A stretch of DNA of 64,000 nucleotides from Pomacea canaliculata (lineage: Eukaryota; Mollusca; Gastropoda; Architaenioglossa; Ampullariidae): NCBI RefSeq assembly GCF_003073045.1, contig NC_037599.1:20030555-20094554 (forward strand). Direction: 5' to 3'. The first letter of the stretch is position 1; each line of letters opens with the position of its first letter. The translations under genes and the position numbers were made by a program. Positions 12,381-25,000 of the stretch are shown piece by piece. The notes beneath the pieces are model-generated. The model ran no database searches. It was not told the origin of the DNA and saw only the letters and a program-made list of their open reading frames with translations.

Positions 12381-15221
12381 AGGTTATTTCCCTCCCCCCT
12401 ACGATCGCGCCTCGTCCTCCCCTTCCCCCCTGCTGTCATGTTTTGTCTCGGACTGGAATGCTGTCAACTCACAAACGTGAGCTCTACTTGGTGAATGACG
12501 AGTGAATGAGCAGAGCCCCAGGTTTGGTGGGAGGGGGGACCATACTGGTTCTTCGCAGGCTAGCCAATATGACGTCATCAAAGTATATCACACTCACGTG
12601 TGTGTGGCCAGGATGCTGCCAAGCCACATTTCACACAGAGAGGCAACAGACTGTCATCGTGAAGAGTAGACCCTCCACTGAAATAAGTGGCAGACGAAGC
12701 GATGCCATGTGACCGGACAGTGTAAACCACGCGACTCAATCTTTTCCCCCTTCTCTGTTAAAAGGGGATTATTCCTCCTCCCCCACCCTTCCAAAAAAAA
12801 AAAACTTTTTCCGATTTGGGTTAGTATGTACCACGTTAGCATATTCTGGCCACAAAGAGGTCGCGTAGGTTCTGGCCACTAAAAGACAGGACACTTGAGC
12901 CCTTTATTCTTCCTTCATTCCCATAGAAGTTTTGCACGCAGCAGACAATGTTTGGCGCACGAAGTCTACGGTGATATCACATACTCTGCATTTTTACATA
13001 TTGGCTCACAGGGTTAAACTAAAGCAAATGATGTTCAAGAGTGTAGAGATACTTAAAAATAATTGTCTACTTCAAGAATACTTTGTTTTGAACTAACGTC
13101 TTTAGTTCCGTGTGGAGATGAACTGCAGACATCGATAGGAAACAGATCAACGCCTGCCCTTGTCTGACACTGACACCGAGGAAAGCTTGAAAGACATTTT
13201 TACAATTTAAAGCTAACCTCAAGTAAATCTGTATCATCGGTACCCGATGTTCATCCGCCATCATGTATGTACTGGCTCAGGTCGGCAAATATACCAAGAG
13301 AGATAACTGCTATCTGTGATCTGCTAGGGATGGAAACGACGGGCGTTCTTACTTCCCTTTATTAAGAGACTCGCCATGTGGAGGATAGCAGTAGTCTTTG
13401 CTCCTGTCAACCGTCGCTAAAAAAAGGAAACTAACAGAATACCTAGGAACAAGTAGTGCCAGACAAACCAGTTTTTATTTGGCTTTTGTTATCTGTTCAA
13501 TATTTATTTATCATAGTGCTGCTTGTTGCAATTTTCACGGTCATTTTTTTTTCTTTTTAGCAGTAGTTGCTGGATGAACGAAGGTGCGTTAGCTTTTAAA
13601 CATTTTATATCCAGATAAAACATTCTTTTCCACAATGTTTTCTGAAGCATTCTTTAAAAAAAATAGTGTGAACTTTATATTTATTATATTTTATGGGGAT
13701 TTCTAATAAACTTTTATGGTTTTTTTGTGGGGAGGGGATGTTGCATATCCGCTGAAGGCTGCATTTTTCTGTCCTGAAGTGGACTTGAATGTAAATATTT
13801 ATATCAATGCAACCACCACCGGCTATACTTGTAGCGTATCTGTTTGCACGTAAATGTTTCATGCATTTCTTTTTAAATCATCACAAGCAGCTTTAAGTCC
13901 GTCGTGAAACGGAATCATGAGTATGCAAACTATAAAAAAAAATGAAGCAAAGAAAATACATGTTATGCACTTGCTTGCAACTTGATCATTTTATCATCTC
14001 ATGCATAATTTTATATACATTTTTTTTAAATTGTCTTTTGCGCATGTTCTTTTCTGTCCGGCCTGGTTCTTCCGGTATCTGTTAACGGACGTCCTGACAG
14101 TACTGTTCACCTTCTCTGTGTAAACTGCTTCGGTTCAGTACTTGTAGTTGCATGATGAGCTAGGGGGGAAGATGGCGAACACCTGTTTTTAAACCACCAC
14201 CACCCGACATGTGATGTTAGCAAGACACCTACACACGCATACAGCCCTTGTATTCAATCCAACCCTTGTATTTAAACTCTTCCAGGTCTAATCCGACAGA
14301 GAACAGCCATGTGTCGTGAGAATTTCACATCAACCCCAACAGGGATAAATACTGCTACATTATGACCTGACATGTTTCCTGGATGGCCGTTATAAACAGT
14401 TATTGCTGGACACACCCAGTGCTCACAGCGAGCACCTGGCCGAGCGTACTACGGACATCGCGACTGAGGCTTCAGACCCGAGGGCAAATTATATAATAAT
14501 GCAACTACAATCTCTGGACAGGTGTTTTAAACGGTTTGTGGCATATGCGTTATTCTGGCCGGACTTGATGACGTCAGTGACGTATGCATGATTATGGGGA
14601 AGAAGTGAGCAGAGTACAGAAGGATGCAGGTGATTAGTTTGTCCATAGTCTCAGTTATTAAACAGATGCTTGATCATTTCAATGCCGTTTGTGTTTATGT
14701 TATTTTATTCTTTTTTTTTCTTTTTGAGTCGTGCATCGTTGCTTAGTCCGCCTGAATAAAACTTCAGAATGCTGTCTGGCTATCTCAACACCAATATATG
14801 TTGGAGTTTTTTTTTCCCCATAAAAATTCTGTTCGTGTAATTTGTTCGCTCGTGATTGTATTCCACTGTAAAGGCTGTGACATTTTTCGTGTATCAAACA
14901 TCGATCTGATGTTTCGCCGCGAGTTAACGAGCCGTGAGGGTTCGGGAGGTGAGGGTTGAGTCATGCCTCTCTACACATCAGTTCCACTACCAGCTGGTTT
15001 TTGTGCTAATATTTTATCGATACAGTCTGAGGTAGCCCAGGCGTGTCCTTCTTTCAGGACTGATGTGAGTGGGTAATGAAGCCACACAGTTGCCCTGGGG
15101 ATGTCGGCGAAGCAACAGGATTCGAACCTCAACCTTGCTTTGTCTTTATTTTCAACATAGTCATATAGTTTGGGGCGGTTCTAGCCAAGCGTGTTTACGA
15201 ACGCACACTCACACCTCACAC

Positions 15222-15710
15222 TAAGGGATGAAAGGGTTGTAGTGACTCATAAACACTTCGAGAATTGTAGCGACTCACAGAGGGACGAAAGAGGATTGTA
15301 GCGACTCTGAGGGTTAAAAACTAAATTGGGAAAGCGGATAGCTGCGTGGTTAGAGCATTGGCCTCGGAACTGAGAGGCACACCGGTTGGATACCCGTGTA
15401 GCTGGGCAAACTTTCCCCCAGTCGACGGCGGGAATGGGTACCTGACTCTAAAGAGGGTTGGGGAACGTGAGGCAGCGGAGGAGAGTAGACTGGCACCGCC
15501 CTCGCATAAAGCTGGCCCCTGGAAAAGGGAGGTTTCTGACACTTTATTCCCTAACAACCAGAAAATGATCATTGGATGACCTTTACCTTGCGCAAAGTGA
15601 TGAAAGAAGGTTATAGTGACTCGCACATCAACACAGAGGGACGCAGGAAGTTTCTAGTGATTCACACATACACAGATGAAACAGGGTTGTATGACTTTCA
15701 ACTTTCGCAC
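15222..15710. repeat. Degenerate minisatellite split by a SINE
   Basis: Units carrying TTGTAGYGACTC preceded by GATGAAAG or GACGAAAG recur at about 15225-15320. They resume after the SINE at about 15595-15710 with GATGAAAGAAGGTTATAGTGACTC and diverged copies. The unit is roughly 35-45 bp and imperfect. Confidence 0.6.
15329..15580 (+). repeat. tRNA-derived SINE, copy 2
   Basis: The head shows an A-box-like TAGCTGCGTGGTTAGAGC at about 15340-15357 and a B-box-like GGTTGGATACC at 15384-15394. The body has GGGAATGGGTACCTGACTC, AGGGTTGGGGAACG and GGCACCGCCCTCGC, then GCTGGCCCCTGGAAAAG. The copies at 37 kb and 49 kb match it in reverse orientation. Confidence 0.8.
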
Positions 15711-17944
15711 GGCTGTAGCGCAACTGGCAGGGAGGGGTAGATGAGACTACCCGTGCACTGCCAAAGACATGAGTAGCAATGAAAGACGTCTCAGAAAATA
15801 ACTGCTAATGTGCTCAAACGTTAATCGTGTGTTAATGGCAAATGGAAGGGAGTTGCTGAAGCATGACCACTTTTGTGAGCATGAAAAGGAAGCTTGAAGA
15901 GTGGCGCAGTGCTAACCTACTTGTCACAATACAGTGAAAATCGTGAAGTGGCTTGCTCCGGTCTCGTCTCTGGGAGCACCATTATTTTCTTTCTTTCTCT
16001 CTCTCTCTATTGCATTTACCGTCGACGTGAGAGAGAAATTATCGTTTTTTCTCTTTGTTTGCCAAGTCTTTCGTAAAATAACTGCTATCAAATTTATGTG
16101 TCTTTATTTTATTCTTTCTCCCCGCTTCCCTCTCTCTCCAGAAAAACCGAGGAGGAATTCACCTCTGGCTCTCTGTATAGAGGACAAGAAGTCCTTCACC
16201 ATGGAGTCGACGTGGTGAAAATATGACAACAGACTGGACAGGTTGGAGAGATTTGCAAGAAAACGCACCTACCCAAACTCATGCAGGCACGCATACCGTA
16301 CACACAACCAATGGATGACATGGACTCTTTCTAGGGAGCGAAAACAACGAGGCACGATGGATGGAAAATAAACAAAATTCATAAATATTGGCTAACAAAA
16401 TACGCACGCGGGTTTGCCAGTTTCTGAAATAGCTAAATCACATAAACAGCCTTTATTTCTAATGTGCACGTCGTAAAACAAAATCAGGAAGGTGAAGGGA
16501 AACGATGCGAGAAAGTGCATGCAGTCCCCTGACTGGAGGTTACAGAGTGGAGCAGTCACTCAGAGTTCACCTGTTCACCAACAGAGATCAAGCGACTAGT
16601 GGAATTTCCGCTCACAGCGATCTTTTGAAAACCATAGAGATGTCGACCCTTATTTTTATCTATGTGAGGTCGTTAATGCAGTCACATGACTGACCTAACT
16701 TCATCTTGCATTGAAAGTACTGGGAAAAAAATCAGTCTCTTTCACAATCAAAGTCTTAAAACCTGTGATACAAAAACATTTATTTTCTGCTTGCTGCAAG
16801 CAAAAGCATGTAGCTAGGTTACAAATTCCTTTCTCTTCACCTGCCTCGTACCCCACCCACCCCTTCCCCCCGCCAAAAAAAAAAGAGAGAAAGAAGCGTC
16901 TAAAGTGGCTGAAGCACGTTGAAATGTATGGCATTTATAAAAGCCTGTAACAACAAGGAAGTCGTCGACACATTTTTAGTTCCACTCCAGCAGTCTAACA
17001 TAAGCTCTGCACATACACAGACACCAGCGCAGTTTTAACACTAACAAGCTGACATTTCTTACACTTCCTTGAAAATGATTCCTTGACACGAACACCTGTT
17101 GCTGCGGGCAAGTGATCCAGCAAAGGTCACAACAACAATTTTCAAGGTGGTCACACCATCATCACTCCGCCCACTTGTCCGGTCGTGTCCTCGTCTTGTC
17201 TTGGCGCAGGTCAGGGTGTCATTATCTACCCTTTGCTACCCTGGCCACGTCTTCTCCTAATGTTCTGTTTCTTCTTCCTCTTCTTTTAAGTCGATACTAT
17301 ACAGAATATGCTGCAAGTCGTTTTCACAGATTCAGCTAAAAAGAAAAAAGCTACTGGTGTACGTAAAATTGTCTTGTTTTTGTACACAGACCAGGGAGGA
17401 GAAACACATTACATTCGCCAACTATAGGAAGATAATCGACTATGTACTGTATAATCCTATTTGCGCAAAATATAGGAAAACATCCTCTCTCTCTCACACA
17501 CACACACATGGCAGTTACACTTTATTAAGACGAGGCTATAACCGTATCATATCATCGTAGATATCACACCAGTTCCAGCGATCACACCACGAACTAATAT
17601 TCCTGGACTGCTGGCAGACGATTGTTTCCAGTTAACTTCTAAAACGAGGCATGAGACAAGAAAGCTTCCGGTTATTCACATTCTTTGTTACGGCTCGCCG
17701 AGACTTACAGCGGATCACTTCGCAAGAAGCTAAGCGTTGGTCTAAAGTCTAAACAGACAGACAGCAGTCCACCTATACACATCCTTGATCACACCAAAGG
17801 GGTCCTCAACATTAAAGTCCATTATCAGGAGGCCCAGACTTGCCCCGGATCGCCGAACGATAACCAACGCTTCGCGAGGTCAAAGTCATTGTCCCTTCTT
17901 ACCTCCCACCCACCTAAGTTCTTCAGAGGCACACTCGATTCATT

Positions 17945-18040
17945 TGATTCAGTGAAGTGCTTTTGGAGATGCTCTTAACAAAACCTACCTTAAACGTTTA
18001 TACTAACTGAACCAATATTCACTCACCATCAACCATTCTC
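17945..18040. repeat. Fragment of a dispersed repeat
   Basis: The segment around ACAAAACCTACCTTAAACG followed by ACTAACTGAA also occurs, slightly diverged, at about 48605-48650. This suggests two copies of one element. Its class cannot be fixed from this piece alone. Confidence 0.35.
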
Positions 18041-18979
18041 AACAAACATATAAACACTACAGACACATAATACAATCAAAGGAAAGGAATCGTCACAGTC
18101 GACAAGCCTAGACAGTAATAACAAAGGACTAAATTCTTGAGCTCATGGTCTGATGAAGGAGATCAACGGTGAGAGAAACAAATTCAATGCTGACAGGATG
18201 CGAGTCAAATGAAGCAGAACGCCCACCAGTGCAGCATGGTTTCGATCAGTTCGCGTCATGCAGGCCTCAACTGCACGCTTACAATGGCTGCTATGAGCGA
18301 TAAAACAAAGTCCAAGCATTCAGGCATCACCCGCGGAACTTCTTGCTGCTGTTAGTTTAATATTCTGATTAATATATTCTCCTTTTTATGAGCAGTTTAC
18401 TTAATTAGCTGACCGCTTCTAGTCATGATGCTGCTAGCGATTTACCACCAATTTACCTTCATCTTGTGTCATCTTCCAAGCAAATATCCTGATGGTATAT
18501 TATGCAAAGATGTACGCTTGATTTATTTATTACTTTGGTATGGAAACGCATAATATTATTTTATTACAAAAACCACGGACGTATATAGTGTAGGCCAGTG
18601 GCGAAGCGAATAGCAACAACTGTCTCGTAAATCTGTTAAAAATATGACAAACAAAAATATTATTAGGTATATGTTTTTACTTTTAACTTAATTTACATTC
18701 GACTGATGAATTCTTATTAAGAGATAATTAAATCATTATTTTAGAGTCAATAATGACATTACCAAGGGAAACAAGTTGTGATCAACACATCTGACTAGTA
18801 GTATTCTCCCTTGGCCATGACACTCGATTGAAGGCCGCAAAAGGCAAAGAAAATACTCGCTTATTTCAGTAAGAAAAAAATATTACTGATGTGCAAGCTT
18901 TATTCTTTTCACTTCTCTAGTTAGCCTGTATAAAACTCCAACAACATCTATCTTTAGGACGTTTCCGTAAGATTACACT

Positions 18980-19094
18980 AAAGAGATCCTAGTTGAGTGG
19001 CCTGACCTGAGGGAGGTGAAGGTCGCCGTGTCAGAGATATAACCAATCGGACGCTGGCTACCGGCGCGATAGTTGACGGCGCGTTCGTTGGAAG
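18980..19094 (+). promoter_or_regulatory. ACSS2: ACSS2 promoter/5' UTR
   Basis: Immediately upstream of the ACSS2 start codon is a short CpG-rich stretch (CGGCGCGATAG, GACGGCGCG) in otherwise AT-rich DNA. It contains a CCAAT box at 19043-19047 within AACCAATCGG. No TATA box is evident, which suits a housekeeping promoter. Confidence 0.5.
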
Positions 19095-22000
19095 ATGGCG
19101 GAGACTAATAGTGTTTCAGATGAGGTGTTTAACCCTCCGGTGTCCCTGCAAGCGCAGGCTCATATCAAAACTATGCAAGAATACGAAGAACTTTACAGAG
19201 AATCTATCGATGATCCAGAGTCGTTTTGGAAGCGAATTTATGAAACCTTTTACTGGAAATCGCCGCCGACTGGACCCTTCTTGGATTACAATTTCGATAT
19301 ACGGAAGGGTCCGATTTCTATCAAATGGCTAGCAGGAGCACAGACGAATATTTGCTACAATATTCTTGACAGAAACGTTGAAAATGGGCTTGGCGACAAA
19401 GTGGCATTTTATTGGTAAGTAAACCCCTTTTACAGATATAGACTATAATATTTCGGACTATAATATTTTTGCTGCCTTTCGTTCCGAAATAATTACACGA
19501 TATTATGCCCAGGACGAATAATTTCTACATAATTATCGGCAAAGAAACTAATCTTCACATTACGAAGAATAGCTAAAATAGCAACATCTCATTAAGGTGC
19601 TCGTGCATACTATCGTGTATTTTAGTAACACAAAAAAAAATGCAGTTAGCTGGAACCTTTTCGTCACCAACAACAATTTACTGTTGCCCTCCGTTCTTTT
19701 TCTTTTTTTTTTTTTTTCTATTCATCAGTGTCGCGCGCACTATTCTTAGGAGAGGAAGTTAGGTGTCAAAATACTGGAGATTTTTTATCTTTAACGTCCA
19801 TTTCAGTAGTGGTCTAGCATAACGTAAGGAATGCGGCAGCTACTAGAAAATGACCCGAAGGAGGTGCGGCTGTGAAGCGATAAAGCGCGTGTCGGTGTCA
19901 ACAGCGAGAATCACAGACGTAGGTCGTGGTTTCAGAAATCGCTATTGACCTATGCAATTTTCCTCAAGAAGTTTCTTCTGTGTACAAGGCTGAACCAGTT
20001 ATCGATGATAGCCTTATTCGTTGACTTTTAATAAGACAGCAGCTTCCATTCCAAGAATCATAAATGATTGCGTTTTCACATATTGCATCCGTTGCCATTT
20101 CAGTTGACATGTACACCCTACCGTTAGCCCAGATTATTTTGCTGGATCATGGAGAAGCATTATAGAATTCTCCACTTCATTTTTAGATTTTTATAAAATC
20201 ATTTTTTCTCATATCTAGTTTTTTTGCATGATTATTTCAGCTATTTTGTATGAAGTCTTGTTCAAGTGTCCATGTTAAAGTGTGAAGCATATATTATCAG
20301 TATTGAAAAAGCAATTTAAATTGTAAAATTCAAAGTTTGTGTAGACTAGATATTGGAACTTAAAATACTCTAATGTGGACATGACACAAGCTGTTCTAAA
20401 ATTACATGATAAGGCTGGGAAACAGGGGAAACAAATAGCAAGACCAATTAAAGTTAGCAAACTGCAACTGCTTGTTGACCTTAAATGCACAGGATTCTTT
20501 ATGTGAGATTCCTGAAAAATGTGAAATTTGGAGTTAGTAGTTTCACATCCTGCTGTTGAGGACTTGCTTTTCTTGAGAAATGGGAAATGTCACTTTCCCT
20601 TGCCCATCCAAAACTTAACAGTAAACTTGATTTTAATTATTAATTCTTAAAATAAGGGGGAGAAATTATTAAAGTAGATGGAGAATCATAAGTGGGTGAT
20701 GTTGTTATGATGTATAATGCTTTTTCTGACTTGAAAATCCAAAGTGCATGCACACAAAATACCCATAACCTGTCCCCTTTTTCACTGCTGATTTCATTAG
20801 ATTGTAGACAAACAGCAAAACATTTTCCAGTTGCGGTTGTAATTTGTTTTTTGCAAGGTCTTTCTGACAGTTGCAGCATGATGTGAATAGCACTTCTTTA
20901 TTGTTTATAGTAATATATGTATGGATACACAACTAGTTTTGTATTTTTTATTGTGTGCAACATTTTTCTAGGGAAGGCAACAACCCAGGTGATGACGGAA
21001 AGATAACCTATTCCGAGCTTCTGGTGCAAGTGTGCAAGTTTGCCAATGTGCTCAAGGACTTAGGTTTGTCATCCAGCAGGCCACTGAAAGATCTTTTAAC
21101 GTGATTGCCACCACATGCGTGTCATTAACCCTGTCTGAAATCCTCTGAGCAAATATTAGCTGAAGCATTTTGTCAGAAGCTTAGTTACTTTTTGAAAAGG
21201 TCATGATGGAAGCTTCTTTTTCCCAGAGTTACACTGCCAGCATTTTGAGACACCTTTTCTCGACTTTTCTCTGTGCAATTTTAATTTGTGAAAGAAATGC
21301 AACCTTCTCTCATTACTGCTTCTTCTTCTTTTTTTTTTTTTTTTATTTTTTTTGTCAACTTTTTTTTTTAAATAAGTAGCATGGATAATGGATGTTGTTA
21401 AGGCTGGGTGGGTAGGACTAATGGAAGAGCATCATGTATTTTGTAGGTTTGTTTTTCATTTTCAGTACCCTGTAAACAACTGAGACACTAGCAGCAAGCC
21501 AGATTACCAGATTAAATTGTTCTATACAAATAAAGATACGTTTTAAAAAGATTGTTGGGAGATATTTATGGCAATAATCATGAATAATAAATATGCTTAT
21601 TGTCAGATATAAGACATTTATGCTGTATTTCATTGTTCAGGAGTCGGTGTGGGGGACAGAATCGCTATCTACATGCCGATGATCCCAGAACTGACAGTTG
21701 CCATGCTGGCGTGTGCTCGTATTGGTGCTATTCATTCCATTGTGGTATGCTCTTGTGTGGGATGTGTTCCTTTAGGATTAGAAAGGCAAAGGCAAGGATG
21801 GTTGTTACATTTGTTTTCATGATCTTTGAGTGTGCTCCTCTTGCTGCTGTCTCACTGTCCTTGCGCAACAATTTTGTCATATTGCAAACAGACATTCCTC
21901 AGTTTTTATGCTAGTTCATTGAAGCAGGGGCCTTCCTTTTTTTTTTTTTCCTGTGTGTACATGCACACAGTTTGAAGTCTTCTGTGGTATCTTGTTCAAA

Positions 22001-25000
22001 ATTATTTCACTCAGCCAGTTGAATAATTTTCTTTTTTGAAAAGGATTTTGTGTGCAGGTGTGCTTACATAACAAATGAAAAGGGAAGTTGTATAAAACAG
22101 CATGTGTGCATGTATTTCAAAGGGAGTTGGTAATGAATCCTGTCAGTCATGAAAGTAGTATATTTTTAAATACAAAATGCCGATATCAACACAAAACTTT
22201 TTTTTTAACTGACCTGTGGAACGTTGTCTTATCACTAGTAATATTTAGTCACAATCCTTTTTTGTAGCTAAGCACTATCGAAAAATTATGATTTGATCTA
22301 TCAGATTCACCTTGAAAAAAAAAAAACACCCACAAATATTTGCATGGAGGTTTTGGAAATATGATTGTTCTGTATTTTCTGAAGCTTGCAATGCCTCTTA
22401 CAGTCTTCTTTTCTACACATCTGTTCTTCTGCATTGTGCTTTGAGCAGCTGTATAAATATTGTCAATATCTTGTAAATAAGTCAGTCACAGAGATCATGG
22501 TATCTCTTAAGTAGGAAAAATCTTGGACTGTTTGTCACTTAAACTTAATAATAATGGATGATATTGGTCATAAGGGACAGTACTATTTTGAGAAACTTTC
22601 ATGAGTATATGATACAGACTGTAGTTTAAAATACAGAACAATAAGCCTAATCACCCATCCAATCATAGCATAGTAAGCACAGTCCTACTGGATAACCAAA
22701 TGAGAGCTTATTTACTTTCACACAACATTGGGGCCCTCCCATGTCATGTACTGTTCAACATCTTTTTCGAGAACATCATACAAGAAAATCAGCATTCCAT
22801 TTCCATCAGCAAGAGGCCCATATGCAACCTATGCTTTGCAGACAACACAGAGTTGATAGGTGACACCGACAGTAAACTGCATGACCTTGCCAACAGACTG
22901 ACTTGTTAGAATACCTAATGACCTAATGTGCTCACACTTGCCTGCAGCCTTTATTTATGTAAACCCTTCCATGTTCCAAGATAAAATCGCAGGCTTCACC
23001 TCTTTGTCTTTAGTGTTACAGCTCAGAAATAGAAGGAAAGCTGATTTTAGTAATAAATATCACGTTATAAACAAAGCTCAAAAGTTTTAAAATGGTGTTT
23101 GCCGCTCGGAAATGTAGGTCTTTACCATTGCAAGCTATGTTATGTGCAAGCATCTAAGTAAAATATTGGCTGCTTGTCTTCATTTGCAGTGGGAACATTC
23201 AGTTATCTCACCATTTTTTTTAACTTACGGTAAACATCATGTTTTTGTGCTGATTTAATTTGACTGGTGGTTTTATAATTAACTAAGACAGTAGGACAGT
23301 ATATTAGGGATTAGTTAATATGATGCAGGCTGAAGAGCTTGAGAATTTCCTTTGTATACACGGGAAAAAACACAAGGTGAAATGTGGATATATTTCTGTT
23401 ATGCACTCTCACTAGGTTTATCTGGCAAATTTACAATCATCTAGTCAAAAGTTTCTTTAAATGACTTTACTTCGTTCATTTTATTGCAATGTTAACTTTA
23501 TCCTTAGGTAAGAAGTAAACAGACTAGCAACATTTATGCCCTTATATCACCAGCTCATTCCAGTATCTTTTAATTTTGTTTCTCCATTTGGCATTAGTTT
23601 GCTGGCTTCTCGGACACATCCATAGCAGCGCGTCTGTGTGGTGCTGAAGCACGCATACTGATTTCGGCAGGTGTGATTGACCCTAAAGAACTTGATAAAT
23701 ATTGTGCATGGCTTTGATTTAGTCTATTGACCATATAATGTATGGTTAACCATTGTGCATGGCAAGTTTTTATTTATCTTTAGGTGTTGTAGCAAGTCTT
23801 TATCATGGCAAGTCCTTGTTTATCTGTAGGTGTTGTGTTAGACATTTTGTTGTATGTTTGGTCATTGCTTGCATGGGTGTGTATTTTTTCCATTTATTTT
23901 TTTCTGTATATTTTTCTTGACCTCATTTGTTGAAAAGGTTTTATTATAAATGCTTACTGACACGTTTATATTCTTTCTACTTTCTTACTTTCTGAGTTCA
24001 TAATATGCATGCACAAACATGGGTGCAACTTGAAGTAGAGCCAAACTGTCTGTGCATGTAAAGTGTTTGTGTTAAGCATGAATTCCAGAAAAATATGGTA
24101 GTAGCCCTAGTAGTTTAATTTTTGTCTGTCTCCTGTGTGAGCACACTGCAGCACAGTTTCCTTGTACCCATTTTAATTTTTTACTATTCTACTATGCCCC
24201 CCTGAAGAAGCCTTTTATTAGTCAGTGGGAAAGGCTTGGAGCTTATCTAAATTAAGCCTTGAATGGTGCCCATTGATAAAAAATAACGTCAAGAAAATCG
24301 TTCGGCTTTTGGAAAGTTGTTGGAGAAAAAATGATGAACTGATTACATTGATTGAAGGAGATTGTTTAGAATCCATCTCACTACTTTCTGCGTAGATGAT
24401 AATCTGGTAATAACCACCCACAATATAAACAGAAAGGCCCCCTCAGTGTTGCATAGATCACTTCAGAACCAGTCTACACCTTCCACACTATCATAAGTGA
24501 ATTTTAAAGCATGTTTTCCCATGTGAATGTGATTTCAGTGCGCTGCACGCAAAAGACTATAAATGATATGCCTCAGCAAATGCCTCAGCAAAGGGATGGC
24601 ATCCACAGCAAACATGAACTATATGAATAGATTAAGAACAATAGGTTAATGTGTGCTGGCCTCATTTAAGTAAATTTGCCTGTTTACTCACTTTGGAGGA
24701 CACTTTATTTTATGTTGTTTCCTTCCCTTTTCAGCTCTTTTGTCACTGTACTGTACCTTGAGCTTCCATTGTAGAAGAGGTCTATGTGCATTAAATAAAT
24801 AATTTGTTGAACACAACATTCTAACATGTTTCAATAGTGTTTTTATGGTAAATAGCATTCATTCATAATACACTTCAAATATGGAGGTCACACTTTAGTG
24901 ACTTTAAATATATAAATTTTGCTCTTCCAAGAAGTACTGTTCAACATAATGCGGGCTTAAAATAAAAGTTATTTTTTTTATTGATGACCTTTTATGCATA

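Larger units (their letters stand above)
12381..18930. other. Intergenic region
   Basis: No exon with conserved product was found on either strand. The stretch holds a minisatellite interrupted by a SINE (15.2-15.7 kb), a fragment of a dispersed repeat near 17.95 kb, and otherwise unremarkable sequence that becomes markedly AT-rich after about 18.3 kb. Confidence 0.5.

Noticed and set aside
18597..18608. CAGTGGCGAAGC, similar to the MITE end at 32.4 kb
   Set aside because: No matching inverted end was found within a plausible distance.
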